Source: a virus. Taken from it: a stretch of 42,856 nucleotides of DNA. The stretch covers positions 1 to 42,856 of the IMG/VR virus record IMGVR_UViG_3300027281_000008; one strand, written 5' to 3'. The notes under the pieces were generated by a model. That model did not search any database and was not told the DNA's origin. It worked only from the letters and a program-made list of their open reading frames with translations. Of the stretch, positions 23,768 to 30,220 are shown one piece after another (position 1 is the stretch's first letter; each line of letters starts with the position of its first letter). A program made the translations under genes and the position numbers.

Positions 23768-24130
23768 ATGACAAAGCCAGACCTGCGAGAGTTCTCCTCT
23801 TGCTCTTATAACCGTATTAAGCAGTCAATTGACTCCCTTGAAACTGCTCTTTACTTCGCCTTTGCAGGTGAAGAAGAGATGTTTCGTGAGGCTGAACGGC
23901 TTCATCTAAAAGGTGAGCCTACTATCAAGCAGACAGAAGAGTATTTGACCCTTTGCGAATACTGGCGAAACCAGCAAGACACTTGCGTTTCCATTGCTAA
24001 AGCGATTCAGTTACTGAACCCTGAGTTCAGGGACGAGCGTTTCAGGATGGCTTATGGAAGGAATCAAGTCATCTGCGTTAAGCCATATAAAGAGCGTCAG
24101 GAAGAGAAATTGCTCATCGGGCAAAAGTAA
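23768..24130 (+). CDS. Hypothetical early protein, helical
   Basis: 120 residues, mostly helical (SIDSLETALYFAFAGEEEMFREAERLHL, written here in two recognisable parts: SIDSLETALYFAFAG and EEEMFREAERLHL). A YWRNQQDTCVSIAKAIQLL helix and a basic tail follow. Not recognised. The leader ends CCAAAAACAAA before the ATG, and the gene sits between terminators of the cassette family. Confidence 0.62.
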   Translation: MTKPDLREFSSCSYNRIKQSIDSLETALYFAFAGEEEMFREAERLHLKGEPTIKQTEEYLTLCEYWRNQQDTCVSIAKAIQLLNPEFRDERFRMAYGRNQVICVKPYKERQEEKLLIGQK

Positions 24131-24135
24131 AAGTC

Positions 24136-24160
24136 AGGGGGAAGTCACTAACCCCTTTTT
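24136..24160 (+). terminator. Terminator, cassette 3
   Basis: AGGGG (24136-40), loop GAAGTCACTAA, CCCCT (24152-56) and a T-run. The next gene's leader follows at once with TAGAAT (24167-72) and ACTTTCAGTTCTTTCACA (24174-91). Confidence 0.6.
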
Positions 24161-24198
24161 GGTAAGTAGAATAACTTTCAGTTCTTTCACATCCGCAT

Positions 24199-24396
24199 AT
24201 GAGCCAAAAATACATCAATGTATCAGCCGTTAAAAAGTTTGTTAAAATGCAATCTGGAAAAAGGGTAAGCAAGGACTTCCTTGACGCTCTTGACAGATTC
24301 ATTGAACATAAACTTACTGACGCAAGCCGTGAGCATAACGGGGGTAAAAAGACCCTTTGCTCTGGTGTCGCTGGATACCACCTTGGTCGTAAGTAA
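24199..24396 (+). CDS. Small basic early protein
   Basis: 65 residues, basic, starting MSQKYINVSAVKKFVKMQSG and containing KRVSKDFLDALDRFIEHKL. The layout (two helices with Lys/Arg) resembles small histone-fold or DNA-binding proteins, since VKKFV and VSKDFLDALDRFIE are reminiscent of histone-fold helices. I consider this only a possibility. It is followed by another hairpin of the cassette family. Confidence 0.6.
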   Translation: MSQKYINVSAVKKFVKMQSGKRVSKDFLDALDRFIEHKLTDASREHNGGKKTLCSGVAGYHLGRK

Positions 24397-24399
24397 GGC

Positions 24400-24417
24400 A
24401 GGGGGTAACTCCCCTTT
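24400..24417 (+). terminator. Terminator, cassette 4
   Basis: AGGGG (24400-04), loop GTAACT, CCCCT (24411-15), then TTA. Fourteen bases later the structured RNA candidate begins. Confidence 0.5.
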
Positions 24418-24430
24418 ATGCGGAAAACTT

Positions 24431-24516
24431 AACCAGAGAGGCGAGAGGGTAGCGTAATCTACCACGGGCATCGGTTGGCGTTGGCGTGTTCAGCCCTGTT
24501 GAGCCGACCTCTGGTT
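24431..24516 (+). ncRNA. Candidate structured small RNA (86 nt)
   Basis: No ORF here. The ends pair (AACCAGAG 24431-38 with CTCTGGTT 24509-16). Inside, GGTAG (24448-52) pairs with CTACC (24459-63), and TCGGTT (24471-76) pairs with AGCCGA (24502-07) around a further GGC/GCC hairpin. One U-G pair is possible only on the plus strand. A terminator-like hairpin lies just before it and another just after it (24542-59), as for an independent transcript. Confidence 0.5.
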
Positions 24517-24541
24517 ATTCACTTTATGCCCATAATAAGTC

Positions 24542-24566
24542 GGGGAGGTAAAACTCCCCTTAACTT
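24542..24566 (+). terminator. Terminator after structured RNA
   Basis: GGGGAG (24542-47) and CTCCCC (24554-59) form a perfect 6-bp stem with loop GTAAAA, followed by TTAACTT. Confidence 0.55.
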
Positions 24567-24582
24567 TAAAACTAAAAAGACC

Positions 24583-24609
24583 TTGCTAAACCTAAAAGAG
24601 TAATACACT
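24583..24609 (+). promoter_or_regulatory. Promoter giving a nearly leaderless transcript
   Basis: TTGCTA (24583-88) and TACACT (24604-09) are 15 bases apart; the predicted start is about 2-5 bases before the ATG at 24618. Confidence 0.5.
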
Positions 24610-24617
24610 CTAATCCT

Positions 24618-24947
24618 ATGGATACTTACCAATTCAAAAACCTAAAAGTCCAATACGGAAACATCACCGTCCTAGCCACAGGCTACGCTCACTTTGAACT
24701 CTGCGACATCGGAGAGGGTCATTATGAGTTCTGGGGCGAAAAAGGAAAAGAAGAATACCTAGTCGCTTACTTCGACAAATGCGTCCTTCAGGACTATAAC
24801 CTAAAAGCGAAAAAAAGCACCGCAGAGATGGGCTTGACCCATATTGACCGAAAAAACATTGAGAACCTAATTATCGAAATGCTCAATGAAGACACGGGAC
24901 TCTGCATCGACCTCGCCATTCAGGACGACCCTGAAGAAAAAAACTAA
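24618..24947 (+). CDS. Hypothetical early protein, paralogue of 25358-25624
   Basis: 109 residues. It starts MDTYQFKNLKVQYGNITVL and has a GYAHFELCD strand block and a C-terminal helix (RKNIENLIIEMLNEDTGLC). The same plan (YxxxNLxxxxxG, GxAHY/F, then a final helix with LNxDxxLC) is seen in the minus-strand protein at 25358-25624. Function unknown. The ATG has the context TCCTATG with no Shine-Dalgarno sequence. Confidence 0.65.
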   Translation: MDTYQFKNLKVQYGNITVLATGYAHFELCDIGEGHYEFWGEKGKEEYLVAYFDKCVLQDYNLKAKKSTAEMGLTHIDRKNIENLIIEMLNEDTGLCIDLAIQDDPEEKN

Positions 24948-24963
24948 AAAGACAAAAAAACCC

Positions 24964-24990
24964 TTGCTAAAAAGCAAAAGACTGTAATAC
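24964..24990 (+). promoter_or_regulatory. Promoter before 25034 gene
   Basis: TTGCTA (24964-69) and TAATAC (24985-90) are 15 bases apart, 44 bases before the ATG at 25034. Confidence 0.45.
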
Positions 24991-25033
24991 TTTCATTCTC
25001 ACCCACCTAGCATCCATCCAGTAAATAAATCCT

Positions 25034-25300
25034 ATGAACCCAATCGTTTATCTCATCATCCGCTCTATTGTCGAAGAAGACAATAACAAGGCACAGACCT
25101 TTGTGTACAGCAAAGACTCCGCTTTGGAGGCTCTTGCCACCTACAAGAACTGGCAGTCCATCTGGAAGGGTTGCACCATCACCGTTGAGCGTGTGGTGTA
25201 CCTCCAATCCATCAAGTCCTTCTCCACCGCAACCATCGAGTACTCGGAACTGGTTAAGGCGGCAAAGGAAGAAATCGACAAGGAAGTCGAGCCTTCCTAA
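25034..25300 (+). CDS. Hypothetical early protein
   Basis: 88 residues. A hydrophobic start (MNPIVYLIIRSIVEED) is followed by an AQTFVYSKDSALEALATYK block and a charged helix at the end (ELVKAAKEEIDKEVEPS). Not recognised. The gene has its own promoter-like boxes and ends at a strong terminator. The start context is AATCCTATG. Confidence 0.62.
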   Translation: MNPIVYLIIRSIVEEDNNKAQTFVYSKDSALEALATYKNWQSIWKGCTITVERVVYLQSIKSFSTATIEYSELVKAAKEEIDKEVEPS

Positions 25301-25322
25301 AGGCTACTCCTAAAGGAACAAG

Positions 25323-25359
25323 GGTCACCAACCGTAACGGGTTAGGTGACCTTTTTTTT
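25323..25359 (+). terminator. Strong rho-independent terminator
   Basis: GGTCACC (25323-29) and GGTGACC (25345-51) pair perfectly, followed by eight T (25352-59). It lies between converging genes; only the plus direction has the U-tract. Confidence 0.85.
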
Positions 25360-25624
25360 AGGTATAAATCTTAGAGCCTAAGGTGCGGCAGAGATGCGAG
25401 TCGTTATTTAAAACGGCTACGGCAGACTCCGCAATCTGTGCTAAGACCTCTTTGTCGGTAACATAGCCAGACTTTCCAAGGGCATCGTAAAGTTCCGCAG
25501 TCTCAAAAGCGGCTTGCTTTCCATCTTCCTCGTAGTCTTCAACTACATAATGAGCCTGTCCACCAACGAGGTATTCGCTACCTTCGTGTTTAATATTTAA
25601 GTTTCTAATACGGTATGCATACAT
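25358..25624 (-). CDS. Hypothetical protein, paralogue of 24618-24947
   Basis: 88 residues (MYAYRIRNLNIKHEGSEYLV, then GGQAHYVVEDYEEDG). It is similar in layout to the 109-aa protein at 24618 on the other strand. It converges on the terminator at 25323-25359 and has its own promoter. It is one of only two genes on the minus strand inside the early region. Function unknown. Confidence 0.6.
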   Translation of the reverse strand: MYAYRIRNLNIKHEGSEYLVGGQAHYVVEDYEEDGKQAAFETAELYDALGKSGYVTDKEVLAQIAESAVAVLNNDSHLCRTLGSKIYT

Positions 25625-25634
25625 ATCGTGCGTA

Positions 25635-25663
25635 TATGTAGGACACTAGTATTACCCTGTCAA
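25635..25663 (-). promoter_or_regulatory. Promoter for 25358-25624 gene
   Basis: TTGACA (25663-25658), 17 bases, TACATA (25640-25635). The predicted start is about four bases before the ATG at 25624, so the mRNA would be almost leaderless. Confidence 0.55.
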
Positions 25664-25666
25664 GCC

Positions 25667-26128
25667 CTATTCTTTGATTGGCACAATGTCGATTATGTCA
25701 CCCTTGAGCATCTTATTGATGTCTTGGTGGGTAACCTTAAGGCGGTGCTCTACGACCACCGTAGGAGCGTCTTGAAGAGCCATAACCTTGTCGGTCATAA
25801 TGGCGATGGCTAGGGGTAACTGACCTGCTGGGATATTCTCAATCTCCTCCAGAAGCCTGTGCGAGCCTTTGCTGACAATCTGGGATAAAAGGGCTGAGGT
25901 GTTTTTCTTCCAAGTGCCTAGGTCGAACCCCTTGTGGTCTTCGATGTCCTTCCTTATGGCGAGCACCGCTGGCTTGCTAACGCCCGTCTGGGCTGACACG
26001 GCACTAGCACCTAGACCGTCCTTAAGCAGTTCGATGGTCTTGTCACGCTTTTCTTTGGGGACTTTCTTGCCAGTAACCCTTAAAGAAGGGTTCGTGCTTA
26101 AGCGTTCTGGGCTTGATTCGTATTCCAT
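25667..26128 (-). CDS. HTH protein, small terminase-like or regulator
   Basis: 153 residues from the ATG at 26128; a TTG upstream is less likely because TATAAT ends three bases before this ATG. Residues about 30-60 (KTIELLKDGLGASAVSAQTG, then VSKPAVLAIRKDI) form a resolvase-type helix-turn-helix. The second half contains IPAGQLPLAIAIMTDKVMAL, a pattern I associate with HTH proteins annotated as small terminase subunits. It lies far from the large terminase, alone on the minus strand in the early region. A transcription regulator is the alternative. Confidence 0.55.
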   Translation of the reverse strand: MEYESSPERLSTNPSLRVTGKKVPKEKRDKTIELLKDGLGASAVSAQTGVSKPAVLAIRKDIEDHKGFDLGTWKKNTSALLSQIVSKGSHRLLEEIENIPAGQLPLAIAIMTDKVMALQDAPTVVVEHRLKVTHQDINKMLKGDIIDIVPIKE

Positions 26129-26131
26129 AAT

Positions 26132-26137
26132 ATTATA
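26132..26137 (-). promoter_or_regulatory. -10 box directly before HTH gene
   Basis: A perfect TATAAT (26137-26132) ends three bases before the ATG at 26128, predicting a leaderless mRNA. No good -35 is seen at 17 bases. Confidence 0.45.
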
Positions 26138-26146
26138 GGCTTCTAG

Positions 26147-26287
26147 ATGGATGCATTCCTGCAAGTTGGATTTCTAGTTGTAATCTTATTTCTATGCGTA
26201 ACTTATGTCTTGTCAATTCTAATCGCCTGTATTAGTAGACCTAAAAATGAGATTAAAGCCAAAAGACATCTCTGGATTCAGAGATAA
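26147..26287 (+). CDS. Possible small membrane protein (46 aa)
   Basis: An ORF starting ATGGATGCA with one long hydrophobic segment (VGFLVVILFLCVTYVLSILI) and a basic tail (RPKNEIKAKRHLWIQR). It overlaps the endonuclease VII gene by 41 bases in another frame and starts 18 bases from the divergent HTH gene. The membrane-helix-plus-basic-tail design is plausible for a small phage protein, but coding is not proven. Confidence 0.35.
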   Translation: MDAFLQVGFLVVILFLCVTYVLSILIACISRPKNEIKAKRHLWIQR

Positions 26288-26621
26288 GGTCATTCTTGAA
26301 CAGGGTGGCGTATGCTGGCTATGTGAAATTGACTTAAAAACTGTTACCCCGTGCCTTGACCACAACCACGAAACGGGTAAGATTAGGGGTGTACTGTGTC
26401 AGAACTGCAATGGCATTGAGGGTAAGATTAAGAACCTAGCAAGACGAGCCAAACGGGAAAAAACCAGTTACGAGTTTGTTGTAAAAATTCTAGCGTACTG
26501 GAATTACTTCTCTGCCCATCAGCGTCCTGAATTCCACCCAACACATAAGACAGAAGATGAGAAGCGATTGAGACGAAATAAAAAGGCGAGAGATAAGAGA
26601 AAAAAGAAGATTGGGGGTTGA
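26247..26621 (+). CDS. Endonuclease VII-like HNH resolvase
   Basis: 124 residues. Zinc and catalytic pattern of the recombination endonuclease VII family: C23-x-x-C26, D38-H-N-H41, RGVLC51-x-x-C54-N55. The enzyme cuts branched DNA such as Holliday junctions and replication forks, clearing DNA for packaging. The C-terminal 45 residues are very basic. TTGTCA (26210-15) lies 37 bases upstream of the ATG, matching the short-leader promoter pattern of nearby genes. Confidence 0.85.
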   Translation: MRLKPKDISGFRDKVILEQGGVCWLCEIDLKTVTPCLDHNHETGKIRGVLCQNCNGIEGKIKNLARRAKREKTSYEFVVKILAYWNYFSAHQRPEFHPTHKTEDEKRLRRNKKARDKRKKKIGG

Positions 26622-26645
26622 CTTGTTGTAATACCGATGGATACT
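26618..26645 (+). promoter_or_regulatory. Promoter for exonuclease gene
   Basis: TTGACT (26618-23), 16 bases, GATACT (26640-45). Start near 26652 would exclude the upstream ATG (26637) and give a six-base leader to the ATG at 26658. Confidence 0.5.
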
Positions 26646-26657
26646 AGTGTTGTTCCT

Positions 26658-27485
26658 ATGAGCAACACCATCCAAATCCGAAAGGGCATTGACCCGTCCT
26701 TTGTCCCTAACATCGTTGATTCCGATTATCGGAAAGCAACTGGCTTGAGCAAGTCTATGCTCAGTCACTTCCTCAAGTCTCCCGCTCACTACCTCGCACA
26801 TTGCGACCAGATGAGCGAGCCTACTGCCGCTATGCAGTTCGGCACGGCTTATGATGCTGAGATTCTTCAGCAGAAGCCCAGCGACTTCTATGCCGTGATG
26901 CCAGATGTGGACGGCAGGACTAAGGAGGGTAAGGCGGTCAAGGAGCAGTTCAAGATTGATGCGGCTGGTAAGGCTGTTATCTCGCCCAAGGAAGCAGAGA
27001 TGATTCCGCTGATGAAGAAAGCCCTGTACGAGCACCCTGTTGCTAACCGTCTTCTCCGTACATTGACGCACAAGCAGGTCGCTTGCTTTGGCACATATCA
27101 GGACTCAAAAGACAAGCAAGTTCGCTTGAAGGGCTTGCTAGACGGCTACAACGAAGCCGAGGGTATTATCGTAGACCTCAAGACGGCAGAGGATGCTTCT
27201 CCTGAAGGCTTCCGTAAGGCAATCTGGAAGTATAAGTACGCCTATCAGGATATCCAATATCGCTGGCTCTTAACCAATGCTGGTAAGCCTGTCAATGACT
27301 TCATCTTCATCGTTCAGGAAAAAGAGCCTCCCTTTGCGGTTGGTTGCTACTCCATCAGCGTTGATGACCTAGCCTTGACCTACCAGTCTTGGGAGATGGC
27401 TATGATTCGATTCGGTCATTGCCAGAAGAGCGGACAGTACCCCGCTTACGCTGACGAGGTCGTGAACCTGAAACTAACCAAGTGA
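26658..27485 (+). CDS. RecE-like exonuclease (PD-(D/E)XK)
   Basis: 275 residues from the ATG at 26658; an in-frame ATG at 26637 would add seven residues but lies in the promoter spacer. The segment GLSKSMLSHFLKSPAHYL (29-46), FGTAYDAEIL (61-70) and the catalytic series D162 ... D173-L-K175 match the exonuclease VIII-like PD-(D/E)XK family used by phages for single-strand annealing recombination. The ERF annealing protein is 2 kb downstream, which is a natural partner. The stop overlaps the next start as GTGA. Confidence 0.82.
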   Translation: MSNTIQIRKGIDPSFVPNIVDSDYRKATGLSKSMLSHFLKSPAHYLAHCDQMSEPTAAMQFGTAYDAEILQQKPSDFYAVMPDVDGRTKEGKAVKEQFKIDAAGKAVISPKEAEMIPLMKKALYEHPVANRLLRTLTHKQVACFGTYQDSKDKQVRLKGLLDGYNEAEGIIVDLKTAEDASPEGFRKAIWKYKYAYQDIQYRWLLTNAGKPVNDFIFIVQEKEPPFAVGCYSISVDDLALTYQSWEMAMIRFGHCQKSGQYPAYADEVVNLKLTK

Positions 27486-28177
27486 GCGAGCCTAAGTTCA
27501 CGGGGATTTGGATTCCCGCCATCGTCCTGACCTATCCCATCAGCATCACCGCTAAGGTGTGCTTTGGGGTGGTCGATGGGCTGGACAACGAGGACGGATG
27601 CTTCGCATCCAATGCGTACCTCCAGAATCACCTTCAACTGGAAAAGCGTCAACTTCAGAACATCCTAAAGGAACTGGATGACGCTAAACTCATTGTCCGT
27701 CAAGAGGTTGCAGGACGCAGAATTATCAGGACTGTTAGTAAGGTTGCTTTAGTAAAAGCCCGAACTGACGCACAGGTCACCCGCTCAGAGGGGTGCAATC
27801 CATTGCACGGGGGGGTGCAAAATAATGCACGGGGGGGATGCAATAAATTGCACCCATATAGTAAAGATGATAATAAAGAGGATAAAGATACAAAGGATTC
27901 TGCTCCTTGGTCATCTCCTTTACCCTTTGAATCAGAAGAGTTCTCCAATGCTTGGATGTCTTGGATTGCTTACCGAAAGGAAATCAAGAAGCCCATCAAG
28001 GAGAGCACGATGAAGGCTCAATGGAAGGAGTTCGCACTATGGGGTGAGCAGAAGTCCATTATCTCAATTGAGATGTCTATTAAGAACGGCTGGCAGGGTC
28101 TCTTTGAACCTGCTAGGTCTCAAAGTGGAAAAGGTAACACAAAACCATTGACAGCAAGCGACCACGAAGCATTCTGA
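27482..28177 (+). CDS. Replication initiator / helix-turn-helix protein (lambda O-like)
   Basis: 231 residues from a GTG start. The N-terminal ~90 residues (GIWIPAIVLTYPISITAKVC, then HLQLEKRQLQNILKELDDAKL) form a winged-HTH like those of phage replication proteins. A low-complexity linker at 98-145 is coded by the iteron-containing DNA. The C-terminus has FSNAWMSWIAYRKEIKKPIK and SIKNGWQGLF, the motif shared by phage O/DnaT-like proteins. With a helicase loader downstream, this looks like a lambda O/P-type pair that recruits host helicase to the origin inside the gene. Confidence 0.78.
   Translation: MSEPKFTGIWIPAIVLTYPISITAKVCFGVVDGLDNEDGCFASNAYLQNHLQLEKRQLQNILKELDDAKLIVRQEVAGRRIIRTVSKVALVKARTDAQVTRSEGCNPLHGGVQNNARGGCNKLHPYSKDDNKEDKDTKDSAPWSSPLPFESEEFSNAWMSWIAYRKEIKKPIKESTMKAQWKEFALWGEQKSIISIEMSIKNGWQGLFEPARSQSGKGNTKPLTASDHEAF
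27793..27853 (+). other. Candidate replication origin: three palindromic iterons within the initiator gene
   Basis: Three 16-bp palindromic units (27793-27808 GTGCAATCCATTGCAC, 27815-27830 GTGCAAAATAATGCAC, 27838-27853 ATGCAATAAATTGCAC) spaced by G-tracts at 22 and 23 bases, about two helical turns. An A/T-rich stretch (27857-27895) follows. This is the layout of the lambda origin in the O gene: initiator iterons next to an easily melted region. Confidence 0.72.
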
Positions 28178-28182
28178 TTCTA

Positions 28183-28518
28183 ATGAGAAACCTAAATAAG
28201 CCACCTCGCTACAATGTAGCCAGCATCCAAGCCCAGCAGACGCTAGGCGGTGATGTGATGCAGTCGGACGGGGAAGGACAGTATGTCGAGTTCCGTGATT
28301 ACGCTTGGTTGCTCACGGAGAAGCAACGCCTTGATAATAATTGTGATTACCTTGACCAGAAACTAGACGAGGAAATTGAAAAGTCTGCTATGCTCTGCGG
28401 ACAGGTCGAGCGGCTGACCAAGGCGGGGGATGAGATGGCGTTAAACCTTACTCACATTGGATGGAACATCTGCGTTGAAGCGTGGAACGCCGCCAAGGAG
28501 GGCAAGCAGTCCAAATGA
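28183..28518 (+). CDS. Hypothetical protein between initiator and helicase loader
   Basis: 111 residues. Basic start (MRNLNKPPRYNVASIQ), then EFRDYAWLLTEKQRLDNN and a coiled-coil-like part (LDQKLDEEIEKSAMLCGQVERL is coil; it is split here as LDQKLDEEIEK and SAMLCGQVERL). Not recognised. It is coupled to the helicase loader through ATGA, so it may be part of the replication unit. Confidence 0.6.
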   Translation: MRNLNKPPRYNVASIQAQQTLGGDVMQSDGEGQYVEFRDYAWLLTEKQRLDNNCDYLDQKLDEEIEKSAMLCGQVERLTKAGDEMALNLTHIGWNICVEAWNAAKEGKQSK

Positions 28519-29192
28519 GCGACATCGCCTGTCATTGTGGTCGTAGGGGTGCGTTGTTTGCTAAGAACGACAGCACTCATAAACTGGTTCGCTGGCATCA
28601 TTGCCGTGAGCACCTAGATGCCGTCCGTGTAGCCGATGCTGGATTGGTTGATTCTATTATCCCTCCATCTATGCCAGAAATCTTTAGGGATACTGACATC
28701 GCTCGCCTTCACCCCAACATCCAGAAGGCTCTGGATTGGAAGCCCAGCGGTGATGTCTCTGGTCTCCTTCTGCACGGCACTACGGGCATTGGGAAGACCC
28801 GTGGTATCTGGGCTATCATCTGCCGTATGTGGGCTGAGGAAGCCCTAAAGGACAAGCAATTGAACTTCCAGTTCTTGACTATGCGTAAACTGGAGACCAC
28901 CATTGAAATGGGTTTTAAAGACCAGAAGCACGGCACGGCTCTAGACCAGTTAATCACGATGCCGTTCTTAATCTTAGATGACTTTGGTAAGGAGCGGCTT
29001 ACCCAGCGTATGGCTTCTGACCTGTTCGCTATCATTGACGAGCGTAGCACGGCTCGTAGGGCTACCATTGTTAGCACGAACTTCAACGGTTCTACTCTAT
29101 TAGAGCGTTTTGACGCTAGGGACAAGGAGACTGGCGTTGCCCTTATCCGAAGACTAAAGGACTACTACCAGATGGTAGGGGCAGGGTCATAA
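28515..29192 (+). CDS. DnaC-like helicase loader (AAA+ ATPase)
   Basis: 225 residues from the ATG at 28515 (overlapping the previous stop as ATGA; an upstream start would overlap 34 bases more). The N-terminus has Cys/His residues (C6, C8, C30, H33) that could bind zinc. Walker A GTTGIGKT (88-95), Walker B FLILDDFGKE (151-160) and a sensor STN (187-189) identify the DnaC/IstB-type ATPase. It should load the host replicative helicase on the origin opened by the initiator. Confidence 0.85.
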   Translation: MSDIACHCGRRGALFAKNDSTHKLVRWHHCREHLDAVRVADAGLVDSIIPPSMPEIFRDTDIARLHPNIQKALDWKPSGDVSGLLLHGTTGIGKTRGIWAIICRMWAEEALKDKQLNFQFLTMRKLETTIEMGFKDQKHGTALDQLITMPFLILDDFGKERLTQRMASDLFAIIDERSTARRATIVSTNFNGSTLLERFDARDKETGVALIRRLKDYYQMVGAGS

Positions 29193-29251
29193 TAGTATAA
29201 CTTTAGCCTTGCATTAGTAATACCCTTCTGTTCTTCTCCGCTCCTTCCACT

Positions 29252-29428
29252 ATGAAAAAAACTTCTTTAAAAATTCGTCAGCGTAACAAAGAAATGATGT
29301 TGACTCTTCGCATCGAAAGTAAGACACTCGCCCGTCTGAACACTCTTTCAAAGAAAAACGCAATGACCCGTTCTGATTTTGTCAGAAATATTTTAGAAAA
29401 AACGGTTGACGAAACCAAGAATGTATAA
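29252..29428 (+). CDS. Ribbon-helix-helix (Arc/CopG-like) regulator
   Basis: 58 residues. LTLRIESKTLARLNTLSKKN, followed by TRSDFVRNILEK, is the ribbon-helix-helix pattern: a strand with alternating residues, helix A and helix B with the RSDFVR signature. The N-terminus is very basic. It has its own promoter-like TTGC box 43 bases upstream and precedes the annealing-protein gene. It probably binds operators of early genes. Confidence 0.7.
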   Translation: MKKTSLKIRQRNKEMMLTLRIESKTLARLNTLSKKNAMTRSDFVRNILEKTVDETKNV

Positions 29429-29476
29429 CACATTGCTTCTATGAATCCTTTCAGCACTTTCTTCGATAATAATCCT

Positions 29477-30202
29477 ATGAGCCAAAACACTCCAGAAACC
29501 CAAGCCATCCTGTTCAAATCCCTAGTGGACTTCATTGAAGCCAGTAAGGATATCCACGCAGACTCCACCAATCCATTTCATCGCAATCGTTATGCCAGCC
29601 TATCCGCTCACCTGCTTGCACTTAAACCCCTTGCCGCAAAGCACGGACTTGCCATCATCCAAATGCCTATCGGTGATTCCGAAAGCGTTGGTGTGCGAAC
29701 CCTCGTCATCCACGCTTGTGGTGCGTACCTATCGGCTGACGCTCTTATCCCAGCAGAGAAGGGACTCAAGGGACAAGACGCAGGAGCACTCATTTCTTAT
29801 CTTCGCCGCTACGCTTTGGCTTCGGTGTCTGGCGTGGCTACTGAGGATGACGATGCAGAGACTGACCGAGTCTCAAAGGCTGGAAGTACTGTCTCGCTTG
29901 AGAACCCTCCAAAGGGAATGAAGTACATCCCTAACCCTAACGCTGGTAAGTCCGTTAAGGCTTCTGGTGCTATGGTTGCACCCTTCGGTGACCGCAAGGG
30001 TATTCCTCTTGCTGAACTCCCGAAGAAGGAAGATGACCGTAGCGTTAAGTGCGGTGACCTCTACTACTTCGCTAAGGTCTGGACTCCCAAGCCCTTTGGT
30101 GAATCAACCACCGTTTCCCCTAAAGACCTCGCTATTAAGGCTGAAGCAATCCGTCTCTTTGAAGGCGAAGCACCGCAAACCGCTGACGAAGTCCCTTTCT
30201 AA
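29477..30202 (+). CDS. ERF-family single-strand annealing protein
   Basis: 241 residues from the ATG at 29477, which has the CCTATG context and a GATAAT box (29465-70) seven bases upstream. An in-frame ATG at 29441 would add 12 residues. ADSTNPFHRNRYASLSAHLL, then GAYLSADALIP and GQDAGALISYLRRYALASV (with the conserved SYLRRYAL), are the ERF-superfamily signatures. It anneals complementary DNA strands and pairs with the RecE-like exonuclease. The C-terminal third is a flexible region ending in a DEVPF tail like that of SSB-binding proteins. Confidence 0.85.
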   Translation: MSQNTPETQAILFKSLVDFIEASKDIHADSTNPFHRNRYASLSAHLLALKPLAAKHGLAIIQMPIGDSESVGVRTLVIHACGAYLSADALIPAEKGLKGQDAGALISYLRRYALASVSGVATEDDDAETDRVSKAGSTVSLENPPKGMKYIPNPNAGKSVKASGAMVAPFGDRKGIPLAELPKKEDDRSVKCGDLYYFAKVWTPKPFGESTTVSPKDLAIKAEAIRLFEGEAPQTADEVPF

Positions 30203-30220
30203 TTCTAACCCATAATTCAT

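Noticed and set aside
26129-26164. TTG start at 26164 for the HTH gene.
   Set aside because: The TATAAT box at 26137-26132 sits inside that extension, so the ATG at 26128 is preferred.
26637-26657. ATG at 26637 as the start of the exonuclease gene.
   Set aside because: It lies in the spacer of the predicted promoter, and the ATG at 26658 has the CCTATG context seen at other early genes.
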